Positions 1 through 5,291 of a stretch of 5,291 bases of DNA are shown piece by piece. The stretch is from JANMEX01 sp031423755 (lineage in GTDB: Bacteria > Pseudomonadota > Alphaproteobacteria > Rhizobiales > Rhizobiaceae), in the NCBI GenBank assembly GCA_031423755.1, contig JANPGC010000269.1, forward strand, positions 1-5,291, in the 5' to 3' direction. Positions within the stretch are counted from its first letter, which is position 1; every line of letters begins with the position of its first letter. A model generated the notes under the pieces. That model was given only the letters and a program-made list of their open reading frames with translations, searched no databases and was not told the origin of the DNA. The position numbers and the translations under genes were made by a program.

Positions 1-1
1 C

Positions 2-319
<318 letters not shown>

Positions 320-340
320 TCAGGCTTGCCAAGGCTTGGA

Positions 341-368
341 AAGGGCGGTCTTCGGGCCGCCCTTTTTT
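341..368 (+). terminator. Rho-independent terminator of tuf
   Basis: The stem GGGCGG (343-348) pairs with CCGCCC (357-362). It is extended inward by a T-G and a C-G pair that close a UUCG tetraloop (351-354), and outward by two A-T pairs (341-342 with 363-364). A run of six T (363-368) follows. It starts about 20 bases after the tuf stop codon. Because the next gene is convergent, the A/T flanks may also let it act on transcripts coming from the minus strand. Confidence 0.93.
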
Positions 369-399
369 GTTTGACCACGCGATTGATGCTTCACATCAA

Positions 400-831
400 T
401 CAGACCGATGAAATGGTATATTCAAACTTGTAGCTCATCAGCCTGTCATCAAAAAACACGTCTACGATGAGGTTGTCGGGAACAATATAGAGAGTTCCCT
501 CAAACCTATAGATGCACATCAAGATCGATCCATTTCGGTTGTCGCCAAGGCGGCTTTTCGACGCTGCATCAGTCCAGAAATGGCAATTAAACCCAAGGGA
601 TTCCAGATAAGAGTCCGCCAAATCTGCCCGGCGCGGTGTTGCGAAATGTTCCACGAGCTTCGCCTCCAATTGTGTGTGTTTGTTGGCGTTTGGCGCCGAC
701 AGATCAAGTTCCTTGAATGGCCCCGAGAATCCCGCGCGGTAGTTTGTTGAAACCTGATAGCCGACCGCGAGTAGCAAGGTCAAAAATGCAACCGATGCCA
801 AAAAGAAAATCGCTCTGATTGCTTTGTGCAT
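400..831 (-). CDS. Hypothetical protein with one N-terminal membrane anchor
   Basis: I do not recognise this 143-residue protein. Residues 1-6 are a short basic start (MHKAIR). Residues 7-25 form one hydrophobic helix with no obvious signal-peptidase site, so a single-pass inner-membrane protein with a periplasmic domain of about 115 residues is likely. That domain has a charged, probably helical part (residues about 50-80) and then beta-rich sequence ending in alternating aromatic and hydrophobic residues (about 102-140). It has two cysteines, Cys83 and Cys106, which could form a disulfide outside the cytoplasm. The ATG at 829-831 is preceded on the minus strand by a weak purine-rich GAGAAG. 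GC is about 49% by hand count, clearly below the neighbouring genes, and AT-ending codons are common, which suggests a gene acquired by transfer or evolving under low constraint. It converges on tuf with no partner on its own strand. The open frame looks genuine because the translation has a coherent anchor and no competing long frame. Confidence 0.72.
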   Translation of the reverse strand: MHKAIRAIFFLASVAFLTLLLAVGYQVSTNYRAGFSGPFKELDLSAPNANKHTQLEAKLVEHFATPRRADLADSYLESLGFNCHFWTDAASKSRLGDNRNGSILMCIYRFEGTLYIVPDNLIVDVFFDDRLMSYKFEYTISSV

Positions 832-997
832 AACTTCTCACTTGACCATTCCATGAGTTGATTTCGTGAGCAAGGTATTTAACAAAGGTTGCACAATTGC
901 AAATCAGGGTGGAAATAATGTCGATTACGGTGACAATGCACTCAACTCTTCAGTGCGGCCCTCAACCGAGCGGATTGTGTGTCTGATTTTTCCCCGG

Positions 998-1009
998 CTG
1001 ACGCGTCAG
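998..1009. promoter_or_regulatory. Perfect 12-bp palindrome, possible operator
   Basis: CTGACGCGTCAG is a perfect palindrome 149 bases before the ATG of the secreted protein gene. Its symmetry and intergenic position fit a dimeric regulator site. I cannot name a regulator, and a palindrome of this size can occur by chance. Confidence 0.25.
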
Positions 1010-1019
1010 GTGAGCCCGC

Positions 1020-1053
1020 GTGACAACGGATGACAGACTACACCGTTGTTCAC
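1020..1053. repeat. Inverted repeat (10-bp arms with one bulge)
   Basis: GTGACAACGG (1020-1029) is complementary to CCGTTGTTCAC (1043-1053) apart from one extra T. The loop is 13 bases. There is no T-run after it, so it is not a standard terminator. It may be a regulatory dyad or a 5'-leader stem-loop upstream of the gene starting at 1158. Confidence 0.35.
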
Positions 1054-1157
1054 CGACTTGCTTGATATTGCGCCCGGTGCGTCGCAACTGAAACCACTTG
1101 CCTGAAATCAGCCAAAATGCCAGCAATCAATGCTCGGTTGCGGCGGGGTGGGGGTTC

Positions 1158-2810
1158 ATGCGCGGGGGCTTCGGGATTTTTGGCAGTTTCAGGTTGTTGG
1201 CAACGCTCGTACTGTTGGTTGCGACGTTGGGATACGCGCCTGCGCAAGCTAGTGAGCCATTGGTGCTTAACAAGCATGACACGACCATTCCAGCGATGGC
1301 GTTTGCTCTTGTGCGCGGCAGCAGCCCGCTTTGCGAGCCGGACTGTCCGGAGTGGATTTGGGCCGATGGCGAGATAAAGTCTGACACGCCCAAACGGTTC
1401 AAGGCGTTTCTCAAGTCCATCGGCGACCGCAGGCTTCCGATCATCATCCAGTCGCCGGGCGGCGACATGGATGCGGCTTTTGCGATCGGAAGGCTGATCA
1501 GGGCCAAGAAGCTGGACGTAGCGGTCGGGGTGACACGGTTCCTGTCCTGCGCGCCGCGGGCAAAAGATTGCGTGCTGGAAAAGGGCAAGCCTTACATCGG
1601 CGTGGCAAGCTCGGCGTTTGCCTACTGCAATTCGGCCTGTCCGATGGTGCTGGCTGGCGGAACCCGGCGCCTTGTCGGCCCGTGGGCGCGCGTGGGCGTG
1701 CATCAAGTCACAACAGTGATGAACCGCGAGAAGATATTGTACCGGACAACGACGCGGATCGTGAAAGGCAAGAAGCAGGTCAAAACGAAGATTATCAAAC
1801 GCGAACGGGTGAAACCGGTCACGACCACCACGATGAGCAAGGGATACCAAAGGAAGATTGAAGCCTACCTCACTGAAATGGGTGTCTCGCGCAGTCTGAT
1901 CGACCCGATCAAGAAAACTGCCGCGTCTGACATTCTGGTGCTGGCAAATTACGAGATGCTGGCTTTGAAATTGATCACCGGTCTTGAACAGGCGGATGTT
2001 TGGACCGGGACGGGGATATGCAAGACCATGCCGCAGCCTGCGAACTGTAAAAATGCCGCGCCGGATGAGATGATGCCGACCGTGTCGCTTGTCCCCAAGC
2101 CGTCGCCAGTAACGCCAAAGGCGATTCAGGCCAGACCACCGGAGGCGAACCCGGAACTGGCCAAAGAGATGCGATTCTTCATCGCCCGCAACGGCGGCTT
2201 CTCGTGCACTCCCGTTTGCGCTGAATGGATCGCTGGTGAAGGCACCATCACGCCCGCAACGCCTCGAAAACTGTCAAACATGCTGGACCGGCTTCAGGGG
2301 AGGAAACTGCCCTTGGTGCTGAACTCGCCGGGCGGAGATGTTTTGGCGGCAATTGCCATGGGGCGCTTGATCCGCGCGCGACAGCTTGACGTCGCGGTTG
2401 CGGAAACGCGCTACCAAAAGTGCGATCCTGCCAACGCCGGTTGCAAGCCGGTTGACGGCGTCTATCGGGCTATCCCTTCAGACTATCTCGGACGGTGCGA
2501 TTCAGCCTGTTCGTTGGTTCTGGCCGGCGGCGTGCGCCGACTGGTCGGGCCGAATATAACGATGGCTCTGCCCAATCTGGGTCCCTTGTCAAAAGTCTCC
2601 GGCTTTTTGAGCGAGATGGGGCTGGGCCCGGATTTGATCACGCGCATGAGCGTCAGCAAATATGGCAAAAATTTCATGCCGGAGCTGCAAGATTTGATAA
2701 GAACGGGCCTGGTGACCACCTCGGCATCAGCAGAGGCCGTTGTCGGCTTCCAGGCATGCCACATGCAACCGCAGCCGGACCATTGCCGGGCGTTGGCAAA
2801 TTCCAAATAG
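1158..2810 (+). CDS. Secreted tandem ClpP/crotonase-fold protein (COG3904-like)
   Basis: This is a 550-residue protein predicted to be exported to the periplasm. Residues 1-31 are a signal peptide: basic start, hydrophobic core and an APAQA|SEP cleavage site. Two homologous domains follow, at about 45-300 and 335-550. Each has an N-terminal CxxxC, an SPGGD loop (99-103 and 390-394), a GRLIRA helix, a CxSAC motif (Ser159 and Ser449) and LAGGxRRLVGP. In ClpP-class enzymes the small-residue/Ser turn supplies the nucleophile. Domain 1 then has GVHQ with His182 in the place of the ClpP histidine; domain 2 has ALPN, with Pro472 there, so domain 2 is probably inactive. Domain 1 also carries about 44 extra residues, rich in Lys/Arg/Thr, after the HQ (184-230). 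All 16 cysteines form four pairs repeated in both domains, suggesting disulfides. The ATG at 1158 was chosen because it gives a clean signal peptide; the TTG at 1098 would add 20 non-hydrophobic residues. The G-rich sequence before the ATG is a poor ribosome site. Family relation is by motif recognition; substrate and protease activity are unknown. Confidence 0.85.
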   Translation: MRGGFGIFGSFRLLATLVLLVATLGYAPAQASEPLVLNKHDTTIPAMAFALVRGSSPLCEPDCPEWIWADGEIKSDTPKRFKAFLKSIGDRRLPIIIQSPGGDMDAAFAIGRLIRAKKLDVAVGVTRFLSCAPRAKDCVLEKGKPYIGVASSAFAYCNSACPMVLAGGTRRLVGPWARVGVHQVTTVMNREKILYRTTTRIVKGKKQVKTKIIKRERVKPVTTTTMSKGYQRKIEAYLTEMGVSRSLIDPIKKTAASDILVLANYEMLALKLITGLEQADVWTGTGICKTMPQPANCKNAAPDEMMPTVSLVPKPSPVTPKAIQARPPEANPELAKEMRFFIARNGGFSCTPVCAEWIAGEGTITPATPRKLSNMLDRLQGRKLPLVLNSPGGDVLAAIAMGRLIRARQLDVAVAETRYQKCDPANAGCKPVDGVYRAIPSDYLGRCDSACSLVLAGGVRRLVGPNITMALPNLGPLSKVSGFLSEMGLGPDLITRMSVSKYGKNFMPELQDLIRTGLVTTSASAEAVVGFQACHMQPQPDHCRALANSK

Positions 2811-2812
2811 TG

Positions 2813-2841
2813 TTTGTGCGAGATCGCTGAGTCTGCACAAA
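2813..2841 (+). terminator. Weak stem-loop after the secreted protein gene
   Basis: TTTGTGC (2813-2819) pairs perfectly with GCACAAA (2835-2841) over a 15-base loop, starting two bases after the TAG stop. No T-run follows, so it could be a weak terminator or a 3'-end stabilising hairpin, or chance. It does not rule out read-through to the next gene. Confidence 0.25.
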
Positions 2842-2900
2842 TTCTCCCCATCGCAGGCGCATTGCCTCCACCGTCGGCGCAGCAATCTAGCTGCGAAACG

Positions 2901-2906
2901 TGAGGT
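2901..2906 (+). promoter_or_regulatory. Ribosome binding site of the DUF457 gene
   Basis: TGAGGT, with a GAGG core, lies six bases before the ATG at 2913. It supports that ATG as the start. Confidence 0.6.
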
Positions 2907-2912
2907 CTTGCC

Positions 2913-3458
2913 ATGCTTATTGCCCATCTGCCTTCCGGTTACCTGCTCGGTGTCTTTGCCCAACAGTCCGTGCGTGGGCAGGCCAGCGCCATCATGGCGG
3001 TTGCGCTGTTCGGCAGTGTCGCACCGGATCTCGATTTGCTTTACTTCCACCTCATCGATGGCCGTCAGACCAATCATCGTGACTTTTTCACCCATTGGCC
3101 GCTGTTCTGGCTCGCTTGCGGGTGCGTGCTTGCCGTGGCCGCGCTGACGTTTCGGCGAAAATTGCTGCCGCTGGTGTTGGTGCTTTGCGCCGGTGTGATG
3201 CTGCATATGGCGATGGATACGGTGGCTGCTCCAATTCATTGGCTGGCACCATTCTCGCAAAGTGCGACGGAACTAGTTCGCATTCCCAAAATCCATCCGA
3301 ACTGGATTGTCAGCTTTGTGTTTCACTGGACGTTTTTCAACGAGATTGCCATTTGCCTTGCCGCGCTTGCGCTGTTTCTCTGGCGCAATTTTGCTTCGGT
3401 TGGCCGTTCGGGCAGTGCTGCTTGCCCCGAAATCGCAATTCCCGAAAACGATGCTTGA
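2913..3458 (+). CDS. Inner-membrane putative metal-dependent hydrolase, DUF457/YdjM family
   Basis: This 181-residue membrane protein fits the DUF457 (PF04307) family, annotated as LexA-binding or membrane-bound putative metal-dependent hydrolases, whose real reaction is unknown. The polar signature residues sit at membrane edges: His5 in the opening IAHLPSGYLLG, PDLD (Pro38-Asp41), NHRDFFTHWP (His55, Arg56, His61) and HMAMD (His98, Asp102). These His/Asp residues are the presumed metal ligands. Hydrophobic segments lie at about 26-46, 64-80, 84-102 and 135-157, and the C-terminal tail (about 160-181) is soluble. The order H...PDxD...HRxxxTH...HxxxD is the family pattern, and length is normal for the family. 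The gene starts 102 bases after the secreted ClpP-like gene on the same strand and may share its transcript, although a weak stem-loop lies between them. Its TGA stop (3456-3458) is 40 bases before tRNA-Trp, so the tRNA promoter should overlap its 3' end. Family assignment is fairly secure; function is not. Confidence 0.85.
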   Translation: MLIAHLPSGYLLGVFAQQSVRGQASAIMAVALFGSVAPDLDLLYFHLIDGRQTNHRDFFTHWPLFWLACGCVLAVAALTFRRKLLPLVLVLCAGVMLHMAMDTVAAPIHWLAPFSQSATELVRIPKIHPNWIVSFVFHWTFFNEIAICLAALALFLWRNFASVGRSGSAACPEIAIPENDA

Positions 3459-3460
3459 AA
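3455..3460 (+). promoter_or_regulatory. Candidate -35 element of the tRNA-Trp promoter
   Basis: TTGAAA overlaps the stop codon of the membrane-protein gene and lies 39-44 bases before the first tRNA base. The matching -10 is unclear; AAAAAG at 3478-3483 would give a 17-base spacer but is a poor match. It is the best candidate in the short space available. Confidence 0.2.
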
Positions 3461-3498
3461 AAATCCGCGTCCTGTGGAAAAAGCCAACCGCACCATGC

Positions 3499-3574
<76 letters not shown>

Positions 3575-3607
3575 GTTTTCTTCACATCGAAAGTCTTAAG
3601 CGCTGCG

Positions 3608-3632
3608 GCCCGGCCCCCGCTTGTCTCCGGGC
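3608..3632 (+). terminator. GC-rich stem-loop after tRNA-Trp, possible terminator
   Basis: GCCCGG (3608-3613) pairs with CCGGGC (3627-3632) over a 13-base loop, 33 bases after the tRNA end. No proper T-run follows. It may help separate tRNA transcription from the CoA-transferase gene, but the evidence is weak. Confidence 0.2.
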
Positions 3633-3676
3633 GCGTTCTGTTGCAGCTTGGTCTCCTGATCGATTATGTCTTGCGC

Positions 3677-3682
3677 GGGAGG
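3677..3682 (+). promoter_or_regulatory. Ribosome binding site that decides the CoA-transferase start
   Basis: GGGAGG lies four bases before the ATG at 3687 and is a strong anti-16S match. The earlier in-frame ATG at 3666 has no such site, so 3687 is preferred. Confidence 0.6.
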
Positions 3683-3686
3683 CGAA

Positions 3687-5024
3687 ATGGCATTGAGGCA
3701 CGCAGCAAAGCCGGCGCAGCATGTCAGCGCGGAGGTCGCGGCCGGGCTGGTCCAGTCCGGCATGTGGCTTGATTACGCCACGTCGCTTTGCCAGCCGGAT
3801 GTGTTTGACAAAGCGCTTGGCAAGCGCATTGCCGAACTGACGAATGTGAAAATCCGCAACTGCCTGTCGATGAAGCCGCGCGCGGTGCTGGAAGCTGATC
3901 CGAACGGCGATCACGTGCATTGGTTCTCGCTGCATTTTTCCGGCTACGACCGCAAAATGCATGATCTGGGCCGCTGCCATTATCTGCCGGTCAATCTGGG
4001 TGAAATTCCCGACTACTACCGCCGCTTCATCGCGCCGGTGGACATGGTGATCATCAAGTCCTGCCCGATGGATGGCGACGGCTATTTCAACATGAGCGCG
4101 GCCAATCTCTGGCACCGGGCAATCATCGAGCATGCGCGTATTGTCGTGATCGAGACAAGCAGCGGCAATCCCTATGTGCATGGCGTCGATACGGGCATTC
4201 ACATCAGCGAGGTTGATTACATCATTGACGGCGACAATGCGCCCGCGCCGGAGCTGCCCAATCCCGCGCCGACGGAGATTGACCGCGCGGTGGCGCGTTA
4301 TATCGTCAATGAGGTCGAAAACGGCGCCTGCCTGCAGATAGGCATCGGCGGCATGCCGAACGCCGTTTGCGCGCTGCTTTTGGAAAGCGGCGTGGATGAT
4401 CTTGGCGTGCACACGGAGATGATGACCGACGGCATCGCCGAATTGTATCGGGCGGGGCGTGTCAGCGGCGCGCGCAAGGCGCTTGATCCGGGCAAGATTG
4501 TCTATTCGTTCGCGCTTGGCTCCAAGGCGCTGTATGAGACGCTGGATCATAATACGGACATGATGTGCTGCCCGGTCGATTACACCAATTTGCCGGCCAA
4601 CATCATGCAGAACCCTGGCGTTGTTTCGATCAACAGCACCACGCAGATTGACCTGCAGGGGCAGGCGGCGTCGGAGTCCGATGGCAACCGGCACCTGACC
4701 GGCACGGGCGGCCAGCTGCAATTCGTGCGCGGAGCCTATGCGTCAAAGGGCGGCAAATCGTTCCTGTGCCTGCCGTCCACCTACAGCAAACGCGGCGAAC
4801 CGCGCAGCCGGATCGTGTTCAATTTGACGCAAGGCAACATCGTCACCACGCCGCGCTCGGATGTAATGTATGTCGTGACCGAATACGGGATTGTGAACCT
4901 GAAGGGCAAGTCAACGCCGGAACGGGCCCGGGCGCTGATCAGTATTGCGCATCCGGATTTTCAGGAAGCGCTGGAGCGGCAGGCGTTTGAGCACGGGCTC
5001 CTGCCGCGCGGGCTGTCGTTTTGA
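3687..5024 (+). CDS. Acyl-CoA:acetate CoA-transferase (4-hydroxybutyrate/butyryl-CoA type)
   Basis: This 445-residue cytoplasmic enzyme belongs to the acetyl-CoA hydrolase/transferase family (PF02550 N-terminal, PF13336 C-terminal). Members exchange CoA between a short-chain acyl-CoA, such as butyryl- or 4-hydroxybutyryl-CoA, and acetate through a glutamyl-CoA thioester. The CoA-binding loop is GIGGMP (219-224), and the catalytic Glu is Glu244 in GVHTEMMTDG. Downstream are SINSTTQIDLQGQ, GTGGQ (339-343), the SKGGKSF loop, NIVTTPRSDV and VTEYGIVNLKGKS, ending HPDF...LPRGLSF. These blocks closely recall the butyryl-CoA:acetate/4-hydroxybutyrate CoA-transferases of Clostridia and related proteobacterial proteins. 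Length is normal and the gene is intact. The start at 3687 is favoured over the ATG at 3666 by a GGGAGG ribosome site, leaving a 112-base gap after tRNA-Trp. No partner gene for butyrate, 4-hydroxybutyrate or polyhydroxyalkanoate metabolism lies in the window, so the exact acyl substrate is undecided. Family assignment is very secure; substrate is not. Confidence 0.95.
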   Translation: MALRHAAKPAQHVSAEVAAGLVQSGMWLDYATSLCQPDVFDKALGKRIAELTNVKIRNCLSMKPRAVLEADPNGDHVHWFSLHFSGYDRKMHDLGRCHYLPVNLGEIPDYYRRFIAPVDMVIIKSCPMDGDGYFNMSAANLWHRAIIEHARIVVIETSSGNPYVHGVDTGIHISEVDYIIDGDNAPAPELPNPAPTEIDRAVARYIVNEVENGACLQIGIGGMPNAVCALLLESGVDDLGVHTEMMTDGIAELYRAGRVSGARKALDPGKIVYSFALGSKALYETLDHNTDMMCCPVDYTNLPANIMQNPGVVSINSTTQIDLQGQAASESDGNRHLTGTGGQLQFVRGAYASKGGKSFLCLPSTYSKRGEPRSRIVFNLTQGNIVTTPRSDVMYVVTEYGIVNLKGKSTPERARALISIAHPDFQEALERQAFEHGLLPRGLSF

Positions 5025-5114
5025 GCGTGGGCGGCACAAAGCAGCCGAAGGCTCCAGTTGAAGTCGACCTTTTGTGAAGCGTCGGCGATCAACTCACATT
5101 GCTTTGAGCGAGGC

Positions 5115-5251
5115 GCCCCTCATCTGCCTGTCGGCATCTTCTCCCCATGGAAGACATGGGGAGAAGACGGCTTATCGCCGAACCTCAGTAATTAGCCGTC
5201 TTCTCCCCGCTTCTCCAGCGGGGAGAAGAGGCCGACAGGCAGATGAGGGGC
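5115..5251. repeat. Nested rhizobial-type intergenic palindromic element
   Basis: The outer arms, 5115-5146 and 5220-5251, are 32 bp with one mismatch (5136 against 5230); their ends read CCCCTCATCTGCC and its complement. Inside are two perfect hairpins: 12 bp at 5138-5149/5155-5166 with loop GAAGA, and 12 bp at 5200-5211/5217-5228 with loop TCTCC. Each stem can be extended by one outer T-A pair. A third perfect 15-bp pairing (5158-5172 with 5194-5208) competes with both. From memory, CCCCTCATC...CTTCTCCCC palindromes are abundant in rhizobial intergenic DNA (compare RIME-like mosaic elements); assignment to a named family is not checked. It starts 91 bases after the CoA-transferase stop and could end or stabilise that transcript. 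Confidence 0.85.
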
Positions 5252-5291
5252 CGCACCAGCGATATCGGAAACAGCCACACTACCCTCTGAC

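Larger units (their letters stand above)
832..1157. other. Intergenic region between divergent genes; no gene seen
   Basis: This 326-bp gap lies between the start codons of the minus-strand anchor protein and the plus-strand secreted protein, so both promoters should be here. I see no convincing -35/-10 pair and no RNA gene. The left part (about 840-910) is AT-rich and the right part is GC-rich. Two dyad sequences, listed separately, lie between 998 and 1053. There is also a small imperfect dyad, TTGCA-CAAT-TGCAA, at 889-902. An in-frame TTG at 1098 could extend the downstream gene but is not favoured. Confidence 0.6.

Noticed and set aside
1098..1157. TTG start extending the secreted protein by 20 residues
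   Set aside because: The added residues are polar and would push the hydrophobic core away from the N-terminus; the ATG at 1158 gives a normal signal peptide.
1050..1850. Minus-strand open frame of 266 codons
   Set aside because: It is antisense to the secreted ClpP-like gene, with Arg/His-rich shadow composition and no domain; the plus-strand frame has a signal peptide and repeated motifs.
2727..3260. Minus-strand open frame across the gap between the two envelope genes
   Set aside because: It overlaps two well-supported genes, is rich in Gln/Arg/His, and has no recognisable motif.
3666..3686. Upstream ATG for the CoA-transferase
   Set aside because: It has no ribosome site, whereas GGGAGG lies just before the ATG at 3687; the seven extra residues match nothing familiar in the family.
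3582..4721. Long minus-strand open frame of 379 codons
   Set aside because: It lies fully antisense to the CoA-transferase, has Arg/His/Ala-rich low-complexity composition typical of high-GC shadow frames, and shows no recognisable domain.
5115..5251. CRISPR-like or insertion-sequence end
   Set aside because: There are no regularly spaced direct repeats and no transposase; the structure is purely inverted and fits an intergenic palindromic repeat.

Overview
The window looks like chromosomal DNA of an alphaproteobacterium, probably of the order Hyphomicrobiales (rhizobia, Phyllobacteriaceae and relatives). This is an inference from four things: moderately high GC (roughly 60% in the conserved genes), the style of the EF-Tu C-terminus, a tuf gene lying upstream of tRNA-Trp(CCA), and a 3'-end palindrome of the 'CCCCTCATCTG...CTTCTCCCC' type that is scattered through rhizobial intergenic regions. 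I could not run any search, so genus is not assigned.

Layout. Bases 2-319 are the 3' end of tuf (EF-Tu domain 3), followed at once by a strong UUCG-loop intrinsic terminator (341-368). A lower-GC, minus-strand gene (400-831) for a small single-anchor protein of unknown function converges on it. A 326-bp intergenic region (832-1157) holds two dyad sequences but no gene. Next comes a long secreted protein (1158-2810) made of two tandem ClpP/crotonase-fold domains of the COG3904 kind. It is followed by a small multi-pass membrane protein of the DUF457/YdjM putative metal-dependent hydrolase family (2913-3458), and then tRNA-Trp (3499-3574). After the tRNA is a complete 4-hydroxybutyrate/butyryl-CoA:acetate CoA-transferase family gene (3687-5024). 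The window ends in a nested palindromic repeat (5115-5251).

How it fits together. tuf and tRNA-Trp are the conserved frame of this locus. In many alphaproteobacteria they are close neighbours, followed by secE-nusG and the rplK ribosomal cluster. Here about 3.2 kb of accessory genes separates tuf from the tRNA, and a CoA-transferase follows the tRNA where secE would be expected, so the locus appears rearranged or used as an insertion site. No single pathway links the genes. The two envelope proteins (1158-2810 and 2913-3458) are co-oriented and could act together, but only their position suggests this. The CoA-transferase is probably an independent metabolic gene of short-chain acyl-CoA metabolism.

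The most notable item is the duplicated ClpP-like protein. All 16 cysteines of the ATG-initiated product fall into four pairs repeated in both halves. The first half keeps the Ser and His expected of a ClpP-type active site, while the second half keeps Ser but has Pro where the His should be. No defence system, CRISPR array, insertion sequence or prophage is visible.
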